Part shown: in pieces, positions 22,301 through 31,416 of the stretch
How the letters are laid out: every line of letters begins with the position of its first letter
Numbering within the stretch: position 1 is the stretch's first letter
DNA from: Parus major
Taxonomy: Eukaryota > Chordata > Aves > Passeriformes > Paridae
Assembly (NCBI RefSeq): GCF_001522545.3
Contig: NC_031768.1
Location: forward strand, 92,986,230-93,050,229
DNA: 64,000 nucleotides
Direction of reading: 5' to 3'
Position numbers and translations under genes: made by a program
The notes under the pieces: generated by a model
The model's database searches: none
Told to the model about the DNA's origin: nothing
Seen by the model: the letters and a program-made list of their open reading frames with translations, nothing else

Positions 22301-22918
22301 GTATTCCTGCTGTTCTGCTGCCCTCCCTCCCAATTGCTGCTGATAGACACAGTTGCATTAATGTAAAATAATGGTTTAAGTACCAGCATTCTTGCTGTCA
22401 TGTCACAGGACTTTTGTTATTAACATGTCTGTAGACTGAAACTGCAGGCTGAAGAGGAATGAATCAAGGTAAAGACTCAAGCATATTTATTGGTTTTTCT
22501 AGAGAATTAGACCCTAATAATTTTTTTTTTCAGGCCAACAAAAGTGGAGTAGAAGGGAAGATAAAGGAGGCAGATGAAACAATAACTCAGCTGCACCCTC
22601 CAAATCTTTGACAGAAACAGCAATCCATGTTCCTTCGTACAAAAAGAAATAGAGGGTTTTATTTTCTTTAGTTGAAGAGGAGTAAATATGAGAGAATTAT
22701 TTCCCAGTTATTTTCTTCAGTACAGATGAAAGATTTGCAGTCTTGCCACGCTAAACTCCTCCTTGTATTCACAGCTTTTGGTTTTGTTTTGCTAGGATGA
22801 CACGATGGAAGTGGAACCCTATACTACTTATGTGCAGAAGGAAAACGTAATTTACAACTCAGTGTCTGACCTGACAGTGGGCCAGAATCTTCCACAAGAC
22901 CTGTGTTCAGAAACATGA
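7221..22918 (+). CDS. CD200R1: CD200 receptor 1, six coding exons (gene span)
   Basis: Inhibitory type I membrane receptor of the immunoglobulin superfamily. In the known family it binds the CD200 glycoprotein on other cells and damps myeloid cell activation. Join: 7221-7308, 18432-18740, 19422-19676, 20454-20553, 21480-21531, 22796-22918, giving 927 nt and 308 residues. Residues 1-29 are the signal region, 30-132 the IgV-like domain, 133-217 the IgC2-like domain, 222-245 the membrane segment and 246-308 the tail. All introns have GT/AG ends and the phases (1,1,1,2,0) keep one open frame. Family marks are the extra cysteine pair in the V domain, T-D-G-N-F near its end, and G-K-P-P-A-Q-L-S-W-V-P-E in the second domain. 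The membrane segment lacks a charged residue, which argues against an adaptor-paired activating paralogue. Exon 1 is the least certain part because intron 1 is 11.1 kb. An alternative terminal exon lies at 22534-22611. Confidence 0.88.
8791..8812. repeat. Short inverted repeat, 10-bp arms
   Basis: The arm 'aaattagatt' (8791-8800) and its exact reverse complement (8803-8812) are separated by two bases. It is AT-rich and lies in CD200R1 intron 1. No function is evident. Confidence 0.8.
11235..11279. repeat. Triplicated 10-mer with perfect hairpin
   Basis: 'gtgttagaaa' occurs at 11235-11244, 11250-11259 and 11261-11270. The last part forms a perfect inverted repeat, with arms 11256-11265 and 11270-11279 around a 4-base loop. 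It lies in CD200R1 intron 1. Confidence 0.85.
15609..15634. repeat. Inverted repeat, 10-bp arms
   Basis: Arms 'atagaaattt' (15609-15618) and 'aaatttctat' (15625-15634) are exact reverse complements around a 6-base loop, in CD200R1 intron 1. Confidence 0.8.
18432..18740 (+). CDS. CD200R1: CD200R1 coding exon 2 (IgV-like domain)
   Basis: The exon is 309 nt and encodes residues 30-132, the membrane-distal Ig domain, which in the known family makes the contact with CD200. The B-strand cysteine is in L-V-L-K-C-P, the core tryptophan in M-L-R-W-T-I, and the F-strand cysteine in E-G-N-Y-S-C. A second cysteine pair (G-G-L-C-T and T-N-C-S) is the extra V-domain pair seen in CD200R proteins. N-glycosylation sequons are N-S-T, N-M-T, N-C-S and N-Y-S. 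The run T-D-G-N-F followed by Y-H-L-T-V-L closely resembles the mammalian receptor. The acceptor is 'ctcctcag|gga' and the donor 'ctgg|gtaagg', with phase 1 on both sides. If intron 2 were retained, the frame would run to a stop at 18803-18805. The 196-codon antisense frame over this exon is a shadow. Confidence 0.92.
18793..19014 (+). mobile_element. CR1 LINE 3' fragment in CD200R1 intron 2
   Basis: The segment begins at 'agattagatattagga', follows the CR1 3' region ('gagggtagtgaggcactggaac', 'ttgcccagataagctgta'), and ends 'gatctttgaggtcccttcc' plus 'attctgtgattctatg'. It is heavily 5'-truncated, contains only the end of ORF2 and the 3' UTR, and is in the same orientation as the host gene. 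It fills about a third of the 681-bp intron. Confidence 0.93.
19275..19294. repeat. (GGGAT)4 microsatellite
   Basis: Four tandem GGGAT units in CD200R1 intron 2, shortly before the IgC2 exon. Confidence 0.9.
19422..19676 (+). CDS. CD200R1: CD200R1 coding exon 3 (IgC2-like domain)
   Basis: The exon is 255 nt and encodes residues 133-217, the membrane-proximal Ig domain. The sequence opens A-R-P-R-L-S-L-Y-C, then P-V-C-E-A-A-A-G-K-P-P-A-Q-L-S-W-V-P-E. This G-K-P-x-A-Q-x-S-W-x-P-E run is the clearest CD200R signature in the window. Further cysteines (F-T-A-C, V-T-S-C-T-V, I-A-C-C) fit extra disulfides. Sequons are N-G-T, N-V-T twice and N-W-S. The exon is clearly more GC-rich than its flanks. 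The acceptor is 'gtgctttgcag|ccc' and the donor 'cctcag|gtgagc', with phase 1 on both sides. Reading through the donor gives a stop at 19742-19744, which would make a secreted form with both Ig domains. Confidence 0.93.
20454..20553 (+). CDS. CD200R1: CD200R1 coding exon 4 (transmembrane)
   Basis: The exon is 100 nt and encodes residues 218-251. After E-E-T-N comes a 24-residue hydrophobic helix from F222 to L245 (F-F-L-Y-A-G-I-I-T-C-A-L-I-I-I-T-L-L-A-V), then K-L-H-S-Y-R as the inner stop-transfer. The helix contains no Lys, Arg, Asp or Glu. Activating CD200R-like paralogues in mammals use a charged membrane residue to pair with DAP12, so its absence supports the inhibitory type. The acceptor is 'tctctttatgtttag|agg' and the donor 'tatag|gtatgt'. 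The exon starts in phase 1 and ends in phase 2. Confidence 0.9.
21480..21531 (+). CDS. CD200R1: CD200R1 coding exon 5 (proximal cytoplasmic tail)
   Basis: A short 52-nt exon that completes R251 and encodes P-C-H-K-T-K-P-P-E-I-A-P-I-H-S-Q-E (252-268). It is basic then proline-containing, without tyrosine. The acceptor is 'ctttgtcacag|acc' and the donor 'gag|gtaagg' is near consensus. It enters in phase 2 and leaves in phase 0, which matches both candidate tail exons downstream. Confidence 0.82.
22534..22611 (+). CDS. CD200R1: Possible alternative CD200R1 tail exon, tyrosine-less
   Basis: A strong acceptor (a run of T, then 'cag' at 22531-22533) opens a phase-0 frame that follows exon 5 directly. 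It encodes 25 residues (A-N-K-S-G-V-E-G-K-I-K-E-A-D-E-T-I-T-Q, then L-H-P-P-N-L) and a TGA at 22609-22611. If used, the protein would be 293 residues with no cytoplasmic tyrosine, and so without the usual docking sites. There is no good internal donor, so inclusion would end the reading frame. It may be a real alternative last exon, a poison exon, or a chance acceptor. The phase match and charged, low-hydrophobicity peptide are mild support. Confidence 0.4.
   Translation, partial: ANKSGVEGKIKEADETITQLHPPNL
22796..22918 (+). CDS. CD200R1: CD200R1 coding exon 6 (signalling tail, stop)
   Basis: The exon encodes residues 269-308 and TGA at 22916-22918. Three tyrosines are present: Y277 in V-E-P-Y-T-T, Y280 in Y-T-T-Y-V-Q-K, and Y288 in E-N-V-I-Y-N-S-V. 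The spacing matches the three-tyrosine tail of mammalian CD200R1, where the last tyrosine lies in N-P-x-Y and recruits Dok adaptors through their PTB domains. Here the proline is valine, and V-I-Y-N-S-V instead fits the ITIM pattern (V-x-Y-x-x-V). The acceptor is 'gttttgctag|gat'. Phase 0 matches exon 5. Confidence 0.9.
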   Translation, partial: DDTMEVEPYTTYVQKENVIYNSVSDLTVGQNLPQDLCSET

Positions 22919-23527
22919 GTGATTCAATAACACCAGAAAAGGAAAGAGATACTTTATAGAAGACTGGTTATAAAAAGAAACTTCTCAAAAAATTTCTTCA
23001 GACTTTGGAGCAGCATAGATCACTAGGTCTATTCAAACACCTCTGCTTTCTGATGAGTCCATAATTCCTTTTTTCCCCGTTTTAGTTTCTTCCTTGGTAA
23101 AATGTGTTATTCTTGGGAAGATGTGACTGACCACATACCATAGTTTTTTCTGGAAAAGAAGTTGTGACCAGTCTTTCCTTTGCTGTTCTTGCCTTGGAGA
23201 TCCTAGTTTTGTCAGTCACTTGTAGTTGTTACTTGGATGCACTTGACACTATGATGCACATGCTTGGGAGACCAGAGGAGAGTTCTGTCTGAACTAAAAC
23301 AAAACACTCTTCCACCAACAGACACTTTTTTCTAATATGTATGTTAGTAACACATTACCTGGGTACTGATCATCACTGAATACCTCAAATAGCAGAAGAA
23401 TAGTAGGGAAGACTTAGTTCTGGAAATGGAAATAGGGATAAATTTAAAAGGTCATCCACTAAGAAGGAGACTGCACTAGCATGACTAATTCACTTCTTAG
23501 GTTCATGTCCAGTATTTCTATATGCCA

Positions 23528-24349
23528 TTATGGGATGCCATCCAGAAGAATCTGGACAAGGTAGATAAGTGAGTCAATGGGAATCTCATAAGATTTAACA
23601 AGACCAAGTGCAAGGTGCTGCACCTGGACTGGGACAACCTCTGGTATCCACACAGGATGGGGCATGAATGGATTGAGAGCAGCCCTTCTGAGAAGGGCTT
23701 GGGATGAATCAGAGTCTGGCCATGAGCCAGCAAAGTGCACTTGCATCCCAGAAAACCAAATGTGCCCTGGGCTGCATCCAAAGCAGCATGGCTGGCAGGG
23801 GAAGGAGGGGATTCTGCTCCTCTGTTCTGCTCTTGTGAGACCCCACCTGCAGAGCTGGACCCAGCTCTGAGGTCCCCAGCACAAGCAGGCCATTGACCTG
23901 TTGGAGTAGATCCAGAGGCCATCAAGATGATTAGAGGGACGGAACACCTCTCCTGTGAGGAAAGGCTGAGAGAGTTGGGACTGTTCAGCCTGGAAAAGAG
24001 TGGGCTTTGGGGTGACTGAATTGTGGCCTTCCAGTACCTGAAGAGAACCTGCAAGAAAGATGGAGATGGACTTATACAAGAGCATGCAGTGACAGGGCAG
24101 CGGGGAATAGATTCACACTGAAAGAGAGTAGGTTTAGATTAGATATCAGGAGGAAATTTCTTTGAGGGTGGTGAGACACTGGAGCAGGTTGCCCAGAGAA
24201 GCTGTGGATTTCCCATCTCTGGCAGTGTTCAAGAGGGATGGGGCTTTGAGCAACCTGGTCTAGTGGAAGGTGACCCTGCCAGTGCTGGGTGGACCTTGAT
24301 GATCTTTAAGGTCCCTTCCAACCCAAACCACTCTATGATTTTGTGATTT
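23528..24349 (+). mobile_element. CR1 LINE, 5'-truncated, probably inside the CD200R1 3' UTR
   Basis: It follows the CR1 ORF2 C-terminal part and 3' UTR in the + direction. 'gggatgccatccagaagaa' begins the segment equivalent to the G-R-D-A-I-Q-R block. The conserved 'aagtgcaaggtgctgcac', 'gttgggactgttcagcctgg' and 'gttgcccagagaagctgtgg' blocks follow. The end is 'gatctttaaggtcccttcc' and 'tctatgattttgtgattt'. Frameshifts and stops make it non-coding. The two long antisense frames over it (23518-24085) are shadows. Confidence 0.94.
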
Positions 24350-24789
24350 CCACTAAATATGTTCATTCTGTGTTTCAGATCACTGGCATGATTATTTTTC
24401 TATAAGATTCTATGAAGATATGGCATTCCTCTCTTTCTTAAGAGTAAAAGCATTAAGATACTGTAAAATACTTATGCTACTCAAAATCCATAGGCTACTT
24501 TTACCAAATACAAACATAAAATATTTAAAAAAACAAGTACAAATATATCTTCTATGAATGTGCAATAATGTACAAAAAGGATAAAATGCTTTCTAATTGT
24601 AGTCATATTTATTTTAACTACCACAACTGAAGTTTTTTTCATTTGTATATCTAGATGTTTTACTGATATTCTTTTCAATGTACTTTCAAGTTCACTTTTT
24701 TGTATGTAAATTAGCTTATCTATTTTATTGTGTCTCATTTTGAGGTGACTTAGTCTCACCTCCACAAAATATCTCTTGGGAATAAGTAA

Positions 24790-24795
24790 AATAAA
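24790..24795 (+). terminator. CD200R1: Candidate polyadenylation signal AATAAA
   Basis: This is the first canonical hexamer after the CD200R1 stop, about 1.87 kb downstream and beyond the CR1 insertion. It is followed by 'ttgtcctctatatag' and a T-rich run at 24827-24831, compatible with a downstream element. Hexamers of this kind are also common by chance in AT-rich DNA. Confidence 0.35.
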
Positions 24796-24815
24796 TTGTC
24801 CTCTATATAGTAGCA

Positions 24816-27800
24816 GTTCTCAGATTTTTTTGATTGATGCCTCTCTAGCTAAAGTATGAACTGAATTTACAGTAAGAGTAAAGAAATATAAACCTCTGTT
24901 GACTAGCTCTTATTTAAAAGACTGACTGGGAATTTGGTCTGATTGCAGCATCAGAAGAACTGGATTTTTGCTTTAGAGTCAGAAATATCTTTTGACACAC
25001 ATTGTTAGAGCTTTCTTTAGAGCTAAGCTCCCAAAGGCTATGACACAGTGCTTGGAAAACACACTTCTAAACTGATTGCAGTTCCTAAATGTATTACTCA
25101 TGTAAACTGATACAGTAGGTTATTTACTCTCACTCTACCAGCTATGAAGCAGCCAGGTGCTCTCCACAGGCAAGTATTGCTTTTCTCCATTTCTGCATGT
25201 CATTTTAGAGTGCAAGGGATTAAAACTGAATATCAAGCAGCTACAAACAACTTTTAAAGGAACTTCAGTTTCCAGTGACTGACAAAGGAAGAGAGCCAGT
25301 CAACACAGGCATAATCCTCTGAAATTCCTCACTTAAAATTGGTTATACTGACCAGTGATCTTTTTTCCCACTAAAAAAATAGAGTGCCATCACTTCTTAA
25401 GACATTTTTTCTGTGGACTGAAAAGTGTTTTATGTTGTTCAGTGCTCATAAATGGGGTTCATCAGCTCTAGAGGGTAGATTCTTGCCTCTTTATAAGAAA
25501 TATATATTATATTTACAGAAGTGTATCACCTGCTAACCTACTGTCTAGCTGTAGGGTTTTATGATCTTTCACAGGCCTATTACACTGAACAAAATCACAC
25601 AAGTTCCAAATCTGGACATTGCTAAGTTTCTAATTGGCTGATTATTTTCTTTGTCCTTTACTTTGTTCCACATTCAGACCTGCTATTGTCAGAAGAGCAG
25701 AATTTTAGTTTGTGACTGTGATAAATAATATTGAGTTAAGAGTCTTATGTGTACACACATGCACAGGTCCACCCTTGTTCCCCAGCAGCACAGAATTCTA
25801 GAGGAGAGAGTCCTTTTGTGCACACCTCTTTCTCCTCTCTGCACCGTGCTGCTGTTGTGGTGCAGACATCCTCCACAAAAAGTGCTGTGCTGGCTGTTTC
25901 TTAGCAGCCAGGCCAGCCTGTCCTCTGAGCTCCCCAGCATGTTGCAGAGCCACAGGAAGAAAGTCAGCAGCTTTTCAGCTCATCCCGTACAGTAAGGTTT
26001 TGGCTTTAACCACATTTACCAGTGCTGTATCTTGTGCCGCAACATTTAATTTTGGTAAATTTGCATCTCGCACTTTTACTGCTATATTTTATCTTCACAG
26101 GCATGTTTCAGTCTCCTGGTGGTTTATAGCTGTCATATCTGCTCTCAACAAGCAGTTACTAATCACAGTTGTCTTATGACTGTAGAGACTCCCGAGCACG
26201 CAGCTCACACGCACAGCACGTCAGCAGATTCTCTGCTGCTGGGCATCCACAGAGTAGCTGCTCACCTATTTATTAGGATGGCAGTGAAGTACTAATAAAT
26301 GGCTGCACCACAAACCCTGAGGCTGATTATAGCTTCTGTACATGCATCAATTTCTGGTGTCTCTAACTGGAAATTGTTTCATGGGAACAAGATCAAGCTC
26401 TTCTCTTCATCAATGTGACAACACCACCTAAGATTTGGGTACATTGCAAATATCAGCAGAAAGGTCATTATATCCTCACTTACCTGCTTCAAACAGCTTT
26501 CCTAATAACAGAGTCCAGTAAAAGTGGTGTTTCAGACATTACTCAATCTCTGGACAAGCATCCCAACAACTTGCAGGATTTACAGCTACATTCTCCTGCC
26601 AGTATCACCTACTCCTATTTGATGGTTTACTGCTTACAGCCTAGTTTGAAACCCTGCTGTCCATCATAACCCCTTGATTCAGTGTATGACTGCTAAAGTA
26701 CTGCTCAGCTTACTTTCTGTTATGAATTAAAATAACCTGAGCATCTTCTACATTGATCTTATTGGCTACAGAGATTTAAGTTTTCCTGTTAGAGGTGGGT
26801 GACTCTCACGGGATCATTTTCTCTCTAGATGTAGCAGGGGTTTCTCATACAAATCTAAAGAATAAATATACTTATACAACTCTGGAGAATGAGTGTATTG
26901 GCAAGGGAATTCAAAATATTTTTTTTCAAAGGCCCTAATTTATTAAAATTAAATTTAAAAAGTTTAAAGTCTCTAGCAGAATAAAAACTGATTCATATTT
27001 AATTGGTAGGGAAATAAAACTGTCCAGTACATTTAGTCATAAGTAGTGAGAAAGATGAAAAAATACATTTGCACAGTCAGATCAAAACCTATTCACAGAA
27101 AATACTAAACGAAGAATATTCACTACTAAATATGTAAGAAAGGCTTCCACTGCCTAACCTTTTCTCCCTTGCATTCACCATTAAGAAATCTTTTCTCTCT
27201 GGAGGACTAAAGATGACAGCTATTTTTGACCATGTGTTAAGTTTAAAAATAATTCACCTCATGGTTTTGTCATTTACCTCAGATAGCACTGTCCTCCATC
27301 AGGCAACTGTACAAATATCCAGAAAGGTACCTCATCATTTTTTATTAAATATCTTTTCTAAAACTTTTCAATGACATCTGCTCAATAGCAATTACATTCT
27401 TAAGGATGTGGGCATACTGGAATTATTGCTAATTACATAAAGACTATCTTGTAATTTCCTTGTGGTCCTCATTATCTGCCTCTGTCATCACTACTTTTCA
27501 ATATGTGCTTAAAACTTTGGGCGTTACAAGGCAGATGATATCTTGAAGTTCTGAGTTTGCAAAGCACCTTGAATAAAGACTAGGGATCCACCACCTTTAG
27601 AAAATACAAATTATAAACAGAATCTGAAGCCCAATAGACAGGAATCTTGTTTGCTAAGTATTATGATTTATACTAGCCAATTCACTCCAGGAGATACTGC
27701 TTCCATAAAAGCTTCCTCACTCATCAGTACACATGAATTTCTCCATTAAAAAGATCTGAGAATCACACCTGCTTCTGTCCACAGTATCATAGGTGCTACA

Positions 27801-28800
27801 TGCAAGTGCTAATGCTATGTAGTAATATTCCAGCCTGAGTCATCAACTCATAACACTCAATTTACTCTGACAATTTCTTTTTTTTGTAAGAGTATATCCT
27901 TATTACACCATGCACCTTATTACAGTCCTGCTGTTCTTTTCTGCATACCTCCTGCTGTTATTCACTGAACTCCAGTAGTTATGATGTAGGTATTAGTATT
28001 ACCTTTAGCAATCAGCAGTTGCAAAACACTGGTACACAAAGAAGCTCAGAATGAGGAGATGCACACCATCAGCTCTATTCTGATAGCATCAATGTGCTTC
28101 TTGCAGAGTTCTTGAGACTGACTTGTAAAATGACTGTGTAGCAGGATAACTATTGAGAGGTTATTTTGATGGCCTTTTTTAGCTTCAGTTAGCTTGATCT
28201 TTAGCCTCCCACTGCTGTTCAGTAAGGCAGAAAGTGATATGTCACTGTGGTAAATTGTGGGAGAGAGAAGAAAAAGGGACTTCACACCTTTGCTGCACGA
28301 AGTCATAAATTTGTTTATTATTTATTTAAGATTCTAAGGTCTTTCACTTTGTATTAAAGCCTTTCAGACACATCTTTTTTTCTAACTTTCAGATATACTC
28401 CAGTATATTTCATCCTGGGTATGAGAAATATTCTGGCTATATCCAAATGAAAACAGTAATTCAGGAACAGATTATGACCACTAGATGACAGTTTTACCTC
28501 ACCTTATGAAAAACATTGCCACAGAAAAGCATTAATTCTCTGCATACTTTCTTATTAGATTTGGGATAGTAACTAATTTTCCTACATTTCCTACATTTTC
28601 CTACATAGAGCTTCATTTGTGGTAGAATGTTCTCACAAAAAGAAAAAAAAAAGTAATTTTCTCATGCATAACAACACTGAAAAATAAGGCAATTCAAAGG
28701 AAAAACAACAAAAAATAACATACTATACACCAAGAAACTCAAAAATCTTTGGAGACTTCTCCATGATATGCACAACACTCAAATGCTCAGTGACAAGTAG
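24816..28800. other. Intergenic, no gene recognised
   Basis: AT-rich sequence. Frames at 25747-25995 (+) and 26415-26669 (+) are short and unsupported. I see no transposon family or RNA gene. Confidence 0.6.
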
Positions 28801-28850
28801 GTTCTGAGGGAGAAGAGAAAAGAGGAGAGGAGACTCGAGGAGAGGAGACT
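28801..28850. repeat. Purine-rich minisatellite, 15-bp unit, entering an assembly gap
   Basis: The strand is almost all A and G. The unit 'gaggagaggagactc' occurs at 28822-28836 and again from 28837 to 28850, where the N run interrupts it. A shorter related purine stretch precedes it. The gap is probably filled by more of this array. Confidence 0.85.
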
Positions 28851-29310
28851 NNNNNNNNNNNNNNNNNNNNNNNNNNNNNNNNNNNNNNNNNNNNNNNNNN
28901 NNNNNNNNNNNNNNNNNNNNNNNNNNNNNNNNNNNNNNNNNNNNNNNNNNNNNNNNNNNNNNNNNNNNNNNNNNNNNNNNNNNNNNNNNNNNNNNNNNNN
29001 NNNNNNNNNNNNNNNNNNNNNNNNNNNNNNNNNNNNNNNNNNNNNNNNNNNNNNNNNNNNNNNNNNNNNNNNNNNNNNNNNNNNNNNNNNNNNNNNNNNN
29101 NNNNNNNNNNNNNNNNNNNNNNNNNNNNNNNNNNNNNNNNNNNNNNNNNNNNNNNNNNNNNNNNNNNNNNNNNNNNNNNNNNNNNNNNNNNNNNNNNNNN
29201 NNNNNNNNNNNNNNNNNNNNNNNNNNNNNNNNNNNNNNNNNNNNNNNNNNNNNNNNNNNNNNNNNNNNNNNNNNNNNNNNNNNNNNNNNNNNNNNNNNNN
29301 NNNNNNNNNN
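28851..29310. other. Assembly gap, 460 N
   Basis: Undetermined bases. Any open frame drawn across this interval is an artefact. Confidence 1.
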
Positions 29311-31380
29311 GGAGAAAAATCAGCAGGATCTCTAGGGCAGGTATTGTAAAAGGCAAATGAGGGAGTGATTAATGGTAATTCAAAGGACTGCAGAAAGGAA
29401 CAGGAATTCCCTTCCCTTTCCAGCACTCCAGCTTCACAGTGGAAAGGCTCATTCTCCTCATCTTTAAGTATCAAAATCTGTCCAGTCCCTGGGGTCCACA
29501 GAGCAGCTGATTCCTCCCTGCAGACCCCACTGTCTTTCCACCTCCTTGGCTACTGTTTCAAGGCACCAGGTAGGTGTGTGCAAGGTACCAGCAGGGAGCC
29601 AGCAAAGGACAGGGATGTCTGGGCCAGTTAATCCTCTTGCTGGTGGTCCAAATCCATAGATTTGCAGTAGAAACCTTAGGAGACATTATGTGCCTTCAGT
29701 AAAATTCATCCCCTCAGTTCCGCAGATCCCTGACCTCAGTATGAGTAACAGCAGAGCAGACCATCTGGTCCAGTGGTTTTTCTACTCAGAAAACTGGGCC
29801 TTATAGTCTAGAAAAAATAAACTTCTGGAGTCAGCTTTGTCCAAATTTCCTACTCTCCCTTGTATGTCCTTGACCTGTAAACCAGAAAGTTACACAGTTC
29901 TTGACAAAGTAGTGTCTTTTAGGGAATCCATTGACATCACATGAGAGTTGTTATCAAGCTTAATCTCCATCTTTCAGTTTGGGCAGAGGAAAAGGAAATG
30001 GATGAGAGATCATTGCATACCAGCCCAACAGGTCATTGTGATCAAAACCCAATGGGAAAAGCATGCAGTGGTCACTTTTGACTTCCATGAAGGGCTAAGC
30101 TGGGAATAACCATGTAAACAAGGAGAGTTGATTAAATGCATGACCTATGAATTACCCCTCTGCTATGAGGGGTCTTTCTGTCTTAAGGTAATCTTATGGA
30201 AGTGAAAAGAATTTCTGATCAGGGGAATCATACACACCCCTCATGAACATTTATTTCACAGCTCTTTGGCTCTTCCCCTGCACTCTTCTGGTTCTCTCAC
30301 AGTGAGAACCAGGGACCAAATACTATTAAAAGTTTGCATCCCATCACAGTCACACATCTTAATTCCCTTCACATTTCTAGTGAGTGACCACTTCATATCC
30401 TCAGTTCAACCCACCCCTCTCAGCACTCAGACCTCTCAATACTGAAGTGCTTTTGAAAAGACTGAGTGCTGCCAACAAGAGGCTCCTGTATCGTCACAGT
30501 ACAGACACACTGCGGATGGCTGATGGCATGCACACTGGGCTATGTAATGTGAAAAGCTGTTTTTTCCAAACAGAAAACAAACAGATGTCTGGGCATGGGC
30601 TTGTGTGATCCATCATGCTCCTTGGCATGCTGTTTCAGGAAAGGGAAGTGGGTGGGTGTGAGGTCCCAGCAAAGAACAGGGACATCTGGGCTAGCTAGTC
30701 CTGGTAAAAGCATACATCTGCAGGAGGAACTTGGGGGAGCCTATATGGAGGTGGTTTATAGATGAATGACTGTAGTACCATGCTTTCTAGAAGTGTTTAG
30801 TACTGTCTGACTGTCAGTGAGGCAGCTGCCTCTTTCCAGCTCCAGAAACTCTGCTTGAGGAAAACAACTCAGCATGTTACAAATCTGCTATCAAGGTGAA
30901 ATCTGATTTAGAAAACATCCAAACCAAGACGCTGCTGTAAATGTAGGAGCTGCCACTGCCACAGCAGTGCAGCATGGGAGGTGACAAAAAAGTCATTCTT
31001 TAAAAAACATAATTTCTTTTACCTTGTTAATCCAATAAGGCTCATGTAAGGAGACTGTCATGGCTCTCTGGGTTTAGCATCAGTATTTCAAGAGCAGTCC
31101 AGAACCCTGTAGCAGACAAATAATATTGCCTTGCAGCACTTCACCATTACTTCTGAATGTAACTTTATTAATCTGCTTTGAATTATCATCAGTATTTAAA
31201 ATTAAAATCAAAATATCATCAATATTTTCAATAGAAAAGAATATAAAGGGAATGAAGGATTCAGTGAATTGCAAACAATCACCATTTTGCCTGCTCAAAA
31301 ATCAGTGCAGATCTGATTACTGCAAGAGTAAATAAAAAATAAAAATAGTTGTTAGCATGCTCTTCCTTAAAAAAAACCCA

Positions 31381-31416
31381 ACTTTATATGTAATACTTTA
31401 TATGTAATACTTTAAT
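31381..31416. repeat. 14-bp tandem repeat, 2.6 copies
   Basis: 'actttatatgtaat' occurs at 31381-31394 and 31395-31408, with a partial third copy 'actttaat' to 31416. Confidence 0.9.

Larger units (their letters stand above)
22919..24815 (+). other. CD200R1: Probable CD200R1 3' UTR
   Basis: The region runs from the stop codon to just past the first canonical AATAAA seen downstream (24790-24795). No earlier AATAAA or ATTAAA was found by eye, though variants such as GATAAA near 23444 exist. A CR1 copy occupies its middle. The true 3' end is unproven. Confidence 0.35.

Noticed and set aside
23518..24085. Two long - strand frames (178 and 185 codons)
   Set aside because: They are antisense to a CR1 fragment and shift frame relative to each other.
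28779..29474. Long - strand open frames (231 and 189 codons) across the N run
   Set aside because: Most of their length is undetermined bases, so the openness is an artefact of the gap.
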